NCBI GenBank assembly: GCA_002372575.1
Contig: DFHC01000006.1
Coordinates: 1 to 11,966 of the forward strand
Reading direction: 5' to 3'
Length of the DNA stretch: 11,966 bases
Source: a bacterium UBA3734
GTDB lineage: Bacteria; Bacteroidota; Bacteroidia; Bacteroidales; Bacteroidaceae
Position numbers and translations under genes: made by a program. Below are positions 1 to 5,595 of the stretch, piece by piece (within the stretch, counting starts at the first letter, position 1; every line of letters begins with the position of its first letter). The notes beneath the pieces were generated by a model. The model was not told the origin of the DNA. It worked only from the letters and a program-made list of their open reading frames with translations, and did not search any database.

Positions 1-176
1 ACTACTACCTGCTCATTGTCAAGGAGATGTATATCAAGGATTCCGAGAATCCGATGCCCACCTTCCGCAGCGACGCGGCTACGAAACTGGCGCTCGCCAT
101 CTGCACGGCTGGCATCGTGCTCTTTGGCGTGTGCTCGTGTGTCTATGAGTGGCTCAACAGTATGGCAGCAGCATAG
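1..176 (+). CDS. nuoN: NADH-quinone oxidoreductase subunit N, C-terminal end (partial)
   Basis: The open frame enters from the left edge (first full codon at position 3) and ends at TAG 174-176, giving about 57 residues. The fragment begins YYLLIVKEMYIKD, which matches the conserved YYL.IVK.MY end of the penultimate helices in NuoN. A hydrophobic segment follows (LALAICTAGIVLFGVCSCVY), as expected for the last transmembrane helix. NuoN is one of the antiporter-like, proton-pumping membrane subunits of respiratory complex I and is normally the last gene of the nuo operon, which fits the change of gene type just downstream. NuoM or another Mrp-type subunit is possible from so short a piece, but the terminal position and the YYL motif favour NuoN. 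Confidence 0.8.
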   Translation, partial: YYLLIVKEMYIKDSENPMPTFRSDAATKLALAICTAGIVLFGVCSCVYEWLNSMAAA

Positions 177-208
177 TGAATCGGTATGAAAATTAAACTT
201 TAAACACG

Positions 209-1687
209 ATGAAAAAGGTATTCTCTTTCCTTGCAGTGTGTATTTGGGCTTTGGTTCCCGTTGTGAGCCACGCACAGGAGAATTCGACCGAATTGGCCTG
301 TGCCACGACCGTGTTTTCGCAGCCTGGCGTGCGCTTCATGCACAAAATTCGTGCCGTCAGTCCCGATGCCGTGGTTAGCGTCGAGGGACTTCCGAAAGGG
401 CTCAAATGGAACGGTAAACGGCAGCTTGTGGTAGGCCGTGTGAAGAAGGAGGGCGAATATCGCTATTTCATCAACGTGACTACGGACGGGAAAACCGTGA
501 AAGAGCCCGTCGTGCTGACCGTTTCCTCTTCGCTTCAGCAGCCGCTTCCGTTCATGGGATGGTTGTCGTGGAACGTGGTGGAGGGCGACATTTCCGAAGA
601 CGTTGTTAAGGCGGTGGCCGACGCGATGGTGTCGTCGGGATTGGCCGACGCAGGCTACAAATACCTCTGCATCGACGACCTTTGGCACGCTGCCTCGCGC
701 GATTCCATCACGCAAAAACCGCGCTACGACGCCGCGAAATTCCCCAACGGCATGAAGGCTACGAGCGACTACGTTCACAGCAAGGGCTTGAAATTCGGCA
801 TTTATTCCGACGCGGGCACCAAGACCTGTGCGGGCTGCTTCGGTTCCTTTGGCTACGAGGACATCGACGCACGCCAGTACGCCGAGTGGGGCGTTGATTT
901 GCTGAAATACGACTATTGTTTCGCGCCGGAAGACGTTGAGACCTGCCGCGCGCGCTACAAGGCGATGGGCGACGCCCTCAAGAAAACGGGTCGCGACATT
1001 CTGTTCTACATGTGCGAGTGGGGAGCGCGAGAACCTTGGAAATGGGGTGCTGAGACGGGCGCAAGCTGTTGGCGCTGCACCTACGACACGCGCGACGGCT
1101 GGAACGGAAAGCCCGGCGGCATCGGCATTCTGCAAAGCATCGAGGGAATGAAAGACATCTGGGCTTATTCGGGCGTGAACCGCTTTAACGACGCCGACAT
1201 GCTCTGCATCGGCATCCACGGGCAGGGCAAATCGAGCAATGCCCTTGTGGAGGGCACTCCCGGCATGACGCAGACCGAATATCGCACGCAGTTCTCGCTT
1301 TGGTGCATGTGGTCGTCGCCGCTGTCGCTGTCGTTCGACCTGCGCAAGCCCATTTCCGCCGACGACCTCGCCATCATGACCAACCGCGAGCTCATCGCCC
1401 TCGACCAAGACCCGATGGGGCAGCAGGCCGAGTTCATCGGCGAGCGCGACGGCATTCAAGTCTATGCCAAAGACCTCGAAAACGGCGATGTGGCTCTCGC
1501 CATCCTTAATCTCAACGCCTCGACACGCAGCGCCACCGTCCGTTTCGCCGACATTCCCGCGCTCGACGCTGGAAAGTCCTACAAGATGCGCGACCTTTGG
1601 GCTGGCAAGAATCATGGGAAATACAAACACAGTTTCACCACCGACGTGGCTTCGCACGAGACGAAGGTCTATCGTTTATCAAAATGA
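209..1687 (+). CDS. Secreted alpha-galactosidase, glycoside hydrolase family 27
   Basis: The 492-residue protein starts with a signal peptide (MKKVFSFLAVCIWALVPVVSHAQ, cut near residue 23), so it acts in the periplasm or at the surface. Residues about 30-107 resemble a putative Ig (He_PIG-like) domain (VEGLPKGLKW...GRVKKEGEYRYFINV). The GH27 barrel begins at about residue 113 (MGWLSWN, variant of MGWNSWN), with CIDDLWH at 154-160. The nucleophile is D235 in LLKYDYC. The acid/base, aligned with the WRNFAD region of human alpha-galactosidase A, is D293 in CWRCTYD. RFNDADM (325-331) corresponds to the conserved NDPDM. A beta-sandwich C-terminal domain closes the protein. GH27 retaining enzymes usually release terminal alpha-galactose, but beta-L-arabinopyranosidase activity exists in the family, so the exact substrate is inferred. 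The gene begins 32 bases after nuoN with no clear promoter between, so read-through is possible. Confidence 0.93.
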   Translation: MKKVFSFLAVCIWALVPVVSHAQENSTELACATTVFSQPGVRFMHKIRAVSPDAVVSVEGLPKGLKWNGKRQLVVGRVKKEGEYRYFINVTTDGKTVKEPVVLTVSSSLQQPLPFMGWLSWNVVEGDISEDVVKAVADAMVSSGLADAGYKYLCIDDLWHAASRDSITQKPRYDAAKFPNGMKATSDYVHSKGLKFGIYSDAGTKTCAGCFGSFGYEDIDARQYAEWGVDLLKYDYCFAPEDVETCRARYKAMGDALKKTGRDILFYMCEWGAREPWKWGAETGASCWRCTYDTRDGWNGKPGGIGILQSIEGMKDIWAYSGVNRFNDADMLCIGIHGQGKSSNALVEGTPGMTQTEYRTQFSLWCMWSSPLSLSFDLRKPISADDLAIMTNRELIALDQDPMGQQAEFIGERDGIQVYAKDLENGDVALAILNLNASTRSATVRFADIPALDAGKSYKMRDLWAGKNHGKYKHSFTTDVASHETKVYRLSK

Positions 1688-1710
1688 CAGAAACTGGCAA
1701 AACAAAAAAA

Positions 1711-1741
1711 ACTGCAAGCCGTCACTCAGAACGCTTGCAGT
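1711..1741. terminator. Bidirectional rho-independent terminator between the GH27 gene and rng
   Basis: ACTGCAAGC (1711-1719) pairs perfectly with GCTTGCAGT (1733-1741) around a 13-base loop. On the plus strand it runs into TTTTTCTTTT; on the minus strand it runs into seven or more T (plus-strand A run 1704-1710). It sits between two convergent stop codons (1687 and 1749), so it can end both transcripts. Confidence 0.92.
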
Positions 1742-1748
1742 TTTTCTT

Positions 1749-3323
1749 TTACTTGGTCTCAATCTCCTCTTTCATGTCGATGAATTGCCTGTTGGAGTCG
1801 TAGAACTCGTATTGCAGGAATGCGAGCTTCTGCGAAGAGACGATGTGAACTCCCCGTCCATATTTCAGTTGCCACCGCCGCTTCTGTGAGAAGAAACCCT
1901 TGTTGATGTAGGCGGCAACGTAGGGATGGACATGGAGATAGAATTTCTTGACACCAATCTTGTTGACGAGGTTGTCAATTTTGCTCTCTAACTGCTCTGT
2001 GAAAAGGATACTCGACTTGATGGTGCCCTTTCCGAAGCAGGTGGGACAGGTTTCTTCCACATTGACGTCGATGGCCGGACGCACGCGCTGGCGTGTGATT
2101 TGCATCAGTCCGAACTTCGAGAGCGGCAGGATGTTGTGGCGGGCGCGGTCATGCTCCATGTTCTTGCACATGCGCTCATAGAGCATCTGCCGGTCTTCCG
2201 CCAGGTTCATGTCGATGAAATCCACGACGATGATGCCGCCCATGTCGCGCAATCGGAGTTGTCGGGCCAGTTCGTCGGCGGCTCCGAGGTTCACTTCGAG
2301 TGCGTTGGCTTCTTGTCCTTCGGTTGATCGCGTGCGGTTCCCGCTGTTCACATCCACTACATGCAGTGCCTCTGTGTGTTCGATAATCAGATAGGCACCG
2401 TGTTTGTAGCTTACGATTTTGCCAAATCCCGACTTGAGCTGCTTCGTGACGTTGTAATTGTCGAAAATGGGCACCTTTCCCGTGTAGAGCTTCACGATGT
2501 TCGCCTTTTCGGGCGAGATGAGCGAGACGTAGTCCTTCACTTCGTGGAAAACATCCTCGTCGTTGATGTGGATGCTTTCATAGGTTTCGTCGAACAGGTC
2601 GCGCAACAGGGCCACCGTTCGTCCGGTCTCCTCATACACTAACTGGGGGCGCTGCTGAATTTTCTGTACTTTCAGGATGGTGTCTTCCCATCGTTTGTTC
2701 AGGATTTTCAGCTCGGCATCGAGTTCGGCAACTCTTCTTCCTTCGGCCACCGTGCGCACGATGACGCCGCAGTTCTTCGGTTTGATGCTGTGGATGAGTT
2801 GCTTGAGGCGGGCGCGTTCTTCGCCGCTTTTGATTTTCGAGGAAACAGACACTTTGTCGTTGAAGGGGATGAGCACCAGATAGCGCCCTGCAAAGGAAAT
2901 TTCGCCCGTGAGCCTCGGCCCCTTGGTCGAGATGGGTTCTTTCGTAATCTGCACGAGCACTTCCTGTCCCAGTCCCAGTGTGGTCTGCACGCTTCCGTCC
3001 TTCTTCAGGTCGGGCAGCCGGCTGGCCTTGCTGAACGGAAAAGTCCGTTTCCTGTCGCTTTGCACCTGCTTGAGGTACTTTTCGTAAGAGCTAAATTGAT
3101 TTCCCAAGTCAAGGTAGTGCAGAAAGGCGTCGCGCTCGTAGCCTACATCCACGAAGCAAGCATTCAGCCCAGGCATGAGCTTCTTGACTTTTGCCATGTA
3201 GATGTTTCCAACAGCGAAGGATGCCGAGCGAGGCTCGTTTTGGTATTCAACGAGTTTTTGGTCCTCCAGCAGGGCAATCGAAATCTGTTTCTGTTGGACG
3301 TCAATCACTAATTCGCTGGTCAT
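1749..3323 (-). CDS. rng: Ribonuclease E/G family endoribonuclease
   Basis: This 524-residue protein is a full-length Rne/Rng catalytic core without the long scaffold tail of E. coli RNase E, so it is closer to RNase G. It cleaves single-stranded RNA in mRNA turnover and rRNA maturation. An S1-type RNA-binding region spans about residues 35-128 (GNIYMAKVKKLMPGLNACFVD), with an internal charged insertion at about 75-110. The two metal-binding aspartates are visible: D324 in VVDVNSG and D368 in VVDFIDM. CPTC (426-429) is the zinc-link motif that supports dimer/tetramer assembly. The start is backed by AAGGAG eight bases upstream. It is the last gene of a likely HU / COX24-like / rng operon, with no promoter of its own seen. 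A long inverted repeat lies in its leader (3361-3418). Confidence 0.95.
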   Translation of the reverse strand: MTSELVIDVQQKQISIALLEDQKLVEYQNEPRSASFAVGNIYMAKVKKLMPGLNACFVDVGYERDAFLHYLDLGNQFSSYEKYLKQVQSDRKRTFPFSKASRLPDLKKDGSVQTTLGLGQEVLVQITKEPISTKGPRLTGEISFAGRYLVLIPFNDKVSVSSKIKSGEERARLKQLIHSIKPKNCGVIVRTVAEGRRVAELDAELKILNKRWEDTILKVQKIQQRPQLVYEETGRTVALLRDLFDETYESIHINDEDVFHEVKDYVSLISPEKANIVKLYTGKVPIFDNYNVTKQLKSGFGKIVSYKHGAYLIIEHTEALHVVDVNSGNRTRSTEGQEANALEVNLGAADELARQLRLRDMGGIIVVDFIDMNLAEDRQMLYERMCKNMEHDRARHNILPLSKFGLMQITRQRVRPAIDVNVEETCPTCFGKGTIKSSILFTEQLESKIDNLVNKIGVKKFYLHVHPYVAAYINKGFFSQKRRWQLKYGRGVHIVSSQKLAFLQYEFYDSNRQFIDMKEEIETK

Positions 3324-3360
3324 TTCTTTTACTCCTTGGTTTTGTGAATCATAAAACTGA

Positions 3361-3418
3361 GGGTGATGGCCGTGGTGGACTTCAGAGTCGCCTCCTCATC
3401 AACCGTCATCCATCACCC
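3361..3418 (-). other. Long inverted repeat in the leader of rng
   Basis: GGGTGATGG at 3361-3369 is perfectly complementary to CCATCACCC at 3410-3418, with 40 bases between. On the coding (minus) strand the hairpin would lie about 37 bases before the rng start codon, after the COX24-like stop. The T run following it on the minus strand is weak (TCAGTTTT), so a simple terminator is less likely than a leader structure. The opposite strand has a better T run (3419-3424) but no gene that needs it. A processing or regulatory site for rng is an inference. Confidence 0.5.
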
Positions 3419-3439
3419 TTTTTTCTACTCAGAAGAGGC

Positions 3440-3529
3440 TTACTTGTTCTTGTGCCTGTTCTTGCGCAGTCTCTTTTTACGCTTATGCGTGGCCATCTTG
3501 TGGCCTTTTTTCTTCTTACCGTTTGGCAT
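3440..3529 (-). CDS. 29-residue basic protein of the AURKAIP1/COX24 type
   Basis: The minus strand encodes MPNGKKKKGHKMATHKRKK followed by RLRKNRHKNK and TAA. More than half the residues are Lys, Arg or His. This is a small protein conserved in Bacteroidetes and usually annotated as AURKAIP1/COX24 domain-containing. The domain is shared with the mitochondrial small-subunit ribosomal protein mS38, so a ribosome-bound or RNA-binding role is likely but inferred. It sits 44 bases after the HU gene and 116 bases before rng, in the same direction, within an RNA/nucleoid operon. It is so short that routine gene calling would easily miss it. Confidence 0.85.
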   Translation of the reverse strand: MPNGKKKKGHKMATHKRKKRLRKNRHKNK

Positions 3530-3573
3530 AGTTGTTAATGTTTTAAATGTTGTTGATTATGAAAATATTTTCT

Positions 3574-3852
3574 TTATTTCTTCATCTGCTCGGCAAAGCT
3601 CTTGGCGGGCTTGTAGAAAGGCATGTCGTGAGCTGCCACGGTGATGGTGGTGTTTTTTTGGATGTTGCGAGCGGTCTTGGCGGCACGATGCTTCACGACG
3701 AAGCTGCCGAATCCCCTCAGATACACGTTCTCGCGCTTTTCAACGAGGCTGCCCTTCACAGTTTCCATGAAACTCTCAATGACCACGGCCACATCTCTCT
3801 TCTGCAGTCCGGTCGTGAGCGTTATCTGATTGATAATGTCTGCTTTTGTCAT
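3574..3852 (-). CDS. HU/IHF family DNA-binding protein
   Basis: The 92-residue protein has the whole HU/IHF fold: an N-terminal helical dimer part (MTKADIINQITLTTGLQKRDV), the GFGSF turn (residues 48-52), and a beta-arm with RNIQKNTTITVAAHDMPFYKP, matching the usual RNP.TGE.I.I.A...P.FKP. It is a histone-like protein that binds and bends DNA as a dimer in the nucleoid. It lacks any long tail, as in typical HU. A clear Bacteroidetes promoter lies about 54 bases upstream of the start, making it the first gene of the likely HU / COX24-like / rng unit. Which HU paralogue this is cannot be told from sequence alone. Confidence 0.95.
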   Translation of the reverse strand: MTKADIINQITLTTGLQKRDVAVVIESFMETVKGSLVEKRENVYLRGFGSFVVKHRAAKTARNIQKNTTITVAAHDMPFYKPAKSFAEQMKK

Positions 3853-3905
3853 TTTTTCTCTTTTTTTGATTAAACGATAATTTTTATGCTTTCGAATTTG
3901 GTGTG

Positions 3906-3935
3906 CAAAGTTACGAAAGTTTTATGTGATACAAA
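3906..3935 (-). promoter_or_regulatory. Bacteroidetes sigma-ABfr-type promoter for the HU operon
   Basis: Read on the minus strand: TTTG (3935-3932), 18 bases, then TAACTTTG (3913-3906). This fits the Bacteroidetes -33 TTTG / -7 TAnnTTTG pattern and lies about 54 bases before the HU start codon. Confidence 0.75.
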
Positions 3936-4007
3936 AATTTATTTGATTTTTTTTGCTAATTTTCTGTCAGAAGTGTTTAATTTTCAGTCTTTTAGAGCGA
4001 AAAAAAA

Positions 4008-4039
4008 GCGGGGAACGGGCTTTTTTGCCCGCTCCCCGC
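4008..4039 (-). terminator. Rho-independent terminator of the DUF4332 gene
   Basis: GCGGGGAACGGGC (4008-4020) pairs with GCCCGCTCCCCGC (4027-4039) over 13 positions with one G-T wobble and a six-base loop. On the minus strand it is followed by eight T (plus-strand A run 4000-4007). It begins 25 bases after the stop codon of the DUF4332 gene. Confidence 0.93.
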
Positions 4040-4063
4040 GACATTTTTGCCGTTTTTCAGGTA

Positions 4064-4471
4064 TCAATATTCCATCATCGGAGGAAGCTCCTTGGCCTGT
4101 TCAATCATTTTCTCCACTTCCGTAAGGCTTGGAACGCGCCCCACGAGTTTCTTGTCTTCGTTGACCTCCTCCAACTTCGGCTGCAGGTTGGCAGCTACGC
4201 GGTTGCGGAACTCCTTCACCGTGTCCACGCCAGCGGCTTCAAGCAGCTCCGAGAATTGCGGTCCCACGCCGTTGATGCGCATCAGGTCGGCATGGTTGGC
4301 CCACGTGAGAATCAGTTTCGGGGAGATTTCCGTGGCCTCGGCCAGCTCCTTGCGTCCGGCGGGCTTGCAGCATTTCTCCAGCAGTTCTTCTACGGTGTTG
4401 ATGCCAGCATCAACGAGTTTCTTTGAATACACTTCGCCGATTCCCTCGACGTCAATAATCTTGTATGCCAT
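4064..4471 (-). CDS. DUF4332 domain-containing helix-hairpin-helix protein
   Basis: The 135-residue protein carries two helix-hairpin-helix-like units: IIDVEGIGEVYSKKLVDAGI at about residues 5-24 and LMRINGVGPQFSELLEAAGV at about 63-82. The pattern of GIG/GVG turns followed by an amphipathic helix is that of DUF4332, related to HhH modules that bind DNA or nucleotides non-specifically. No catalytic residues and no signal peptide are seen, so it is probably cytoplasmic. It has its own promoter (4522-4553) and terminator (4008-4039), so it is transcribed alone. Its precise function is unknown. Confidence 0.85.
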   Translation of the reverse strand: MAYKIIDVEGIGEVYSKKLVDAGINTVEELLEKCCKPAGRKELAEATEISPKLILTWANHADLMRINGVGPQFSELLEAAGVDTVKEFRNRVAANLQPKLEEVNEDKKLVGRVPSLTEVEKMIEQAKELPPMMEY

Positions 4472-4521
4472 AATTTGTTAAGGTATTGGTGAATAATAGA
4501 ATGTTTCGTTTTATATATGCG

Positions 4522-4553
4522 CAAATGTAGCAATTTTTTCTGAAAGCAGCAAA
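4522..4553 (-). promoter_or_regulatory. Promoter of the DUF4332 gene
   Basis: On the minus strand TTTG (4553-4550), 20 bases, then TACATTTG (4529-4522): a full match to TTTG/TAnnTTTG. It lies about 50 bases upstream of the start codon at 4471. Confidence 0.8.
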
Positions 4554-4613
4554 TTTTCAGACGTATTTTAACATTTGAAGAATAAAAATGGGGTAAAAAA
4601 ACTCTGCGAAACA

Positions 4614-4645
4614 TTTGGTTGTTTCGCTTTTTTGTTGTACTTTTG
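4614..4645 (+). promoter_or_regulatory. Rightward Bacteroidetes promoter of the accessory block
   Basis: TTTG (4614-4617), 20 bases, then TACTTTTG (4638-4645), a full match to the Bacteroidetes consensus. Transcription should start near 4652. It is back-to-back with the DUF4332 promoter, only about 60 bases away. The nearest rightward coding start is about 330 bases downstream, leaving a long leader. Confidence 0.78.
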
Positions 4646-4978
4646 CAAGCGACTCAGATAGCCCCGAGAGGGCGGAGGGTCGTATTTTGTGGAAAAAAGG
4701 ACGTTACGAACGTTATCATCTATGTGAGAATCTCGCAAATTCAATGCCAAGAAGATACGCAACAGAAGCGTCCACATTGGGTATATTGTACCCTGTTTGT
4801 GCTATGCAGACAGACTCAATATATCATGACGTGGGCTATCTCGAGTTGTTTATCCTTGGCAAGGCAAAGCGAGAGCCCTCACGTGGGATAAGCGAGAAGT
4901 AGAGCAACCCACGTCTTTATGTTTCATCATAATTTTAATCGCTGAATCGGGGTGGCTATAGGCAAAAAAATAGTGCAT
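4646..4978 (+). other. Long transcribed leader rich in hairpins, no convincing gene
   Basis: These 330 bases follow a strong promoter and hold no clear gene. Potential hairpins include GCCC/GGGC (4661-4664 with 4670-4673), ACGTT/AACGT (4701-4705 with 4709-4713) and TGTGAG/CTCGCA (4723-4728 with 4732-4737). Near the end there are three copies of a short element: GACGTGGG (4828-4835), CACGTGGG (4880-4887), and the inverted CCCACGTC (4908-4915). The inverted copy can pair with either of the other two. A bulged stem, GGGC+TCTCG (4833-4836, 4839-4843) with CGAGA+GCCC (4870-4878), competes with the first pairing. One small frame (ATG 4744 to TAG 4902, 52 residues) exists but has no visible ribosome site and resembles no family I know. 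It could be a regulatory leader, a small RNA gene, or decayed coding sequence. Confidence 0.5.
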
Positions 4979-5350
4979 ATGGCTATAGAATTAAGAGTTC
5001 CAAATGATTTGGCAGTGCAAGCCATCCAAGAACATGTGGCCGACTTGAAGCAACAGAAGAAGTTGGGCTTTAGTGGAAAACTGACAAAAACATGTGCTTC
5101 CTCAGAATGTAAATTCAAGGAAGCATCATCTATTCACATCCAATCATTTAAAGAGCATTGTCCATTGAATCGACCCTTTGAATTTGAGGGATGGGCAAGA
5201 TTAACCTATACATTTGAACATGGGAATGGCGAGCGTACAGATGGTTGCGACTATGTAATAAGAGGAGAAGTGACATTATCTGATGATGATGGCTACATTT
5301 GCGTCTCGCTAAAAAACAATGAAATAATCATCACAGACAACCAACATTGA
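4979..5350 (+). CDS. Hypothetical protein, unrecognised
   Basis: The frame encodes 123 residues starting MAIELRVPNDLAVQAIQEHV. I do not recognise the family. The N-terminal third looks helical with a basic patch (ADLKQQKKLGFSGKL). Three cysteines follow (CASSEC...EHC), and the C-terminal half is rich in beta-prone stretches (FEGWARLTYTFEH, CDYVIRGEVTL, GYICVSL, EIIITD). No signal peptide or membrane segment is seen, so it is probably cytoplasmic. A GTG at 4952 in the same frame would add nine residues (MAIGKKIVH); the ATG at 4979 is preferred because the upstream stretch is unlike coding sequence, though neither start has a clear ribosome site. Base composition is clearly more AT-rich than the flanking core genes. 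The next small gene begins 25 bases downstream. Confidence 0.7.
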   Translation: MAIELRVPNDLAVQAIQEHVADLKQQKKLGFSGKLTKTCASSECKFKEASSIHIQSFKEHCPLNRPFEFEGWARLTYTFEHGNGERTDGCDYVIRGEVTLSDDDGYICVSLKNNEIIITDNQH

Positions 5351-5375
5351 AGTTATAAGTACAATTACATATAAG

Positions 5376-5594
5376 ATGGGTTCTGAAAAATATACCATCG
5401 ATAGTCAACTGCAACTAAAAGGAATAGAATTGATTGCGGTAGAAGAAAACCTTAATGAAGAAATAAGGCTGGACATTCAAAAAAGGAAACTACTTCATTA
5501 TGGCCCTCCACATGAAATATTCTTAAATGATGACAATGGTTTGTCAGCATACGCTTCTGATTTAACAAAAATAGGAAACTTAAAATTGATTTAA
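5376..5594 (+). CDS. Small hypothetical protein, unrecognised
   Basis: The 72-residue product (MGSEKYTIDSQLQLKGIELI...) matches no family I know. It is mixed-charge and soluble-looking, with a helical middle (VEENLNEEIRLDIQKRKLL) and a GPPHEIF turn. No signal peptide is present. It lies 25 bases after the previous small gene, and its stop codon (5592-5594) is one base before the ATG of the large secreted protein. This tight packing suggests one transcript and possible translational coupling. Composition is AT-rich like the gene before it. The two small genes probably travel together; whether they serve the downstream surface protein is unknown. Confidence 0.6.
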   Translation: MGSEKYTIDSQLQLKGIELIAVEENLNEEIRLDIQKRKLLHYGPPHEIFLNDDNGLSAYASDLTKIGNLKLI

Positions 5595-5595
5595 A

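Noticed and set aside
200..1657. A 485-codon open frame on the minus strand opposite the GH27 gene
   Set aside because: It lies wholly antisense to a GH27 gene with intact catalytic motifs, has no recognisable domain, and is the usual shadow frame produced by GC-rich coding sequence.
4615..4902. Overlapping small open frames in the leader (from 4615 and 4619)
   Set aside because: Their starts lie upstream of or inside the promoter, no ribosome site is seen and the products match nothing; only the internal ATG at 4744 could be used, and I do not support it as a gene.
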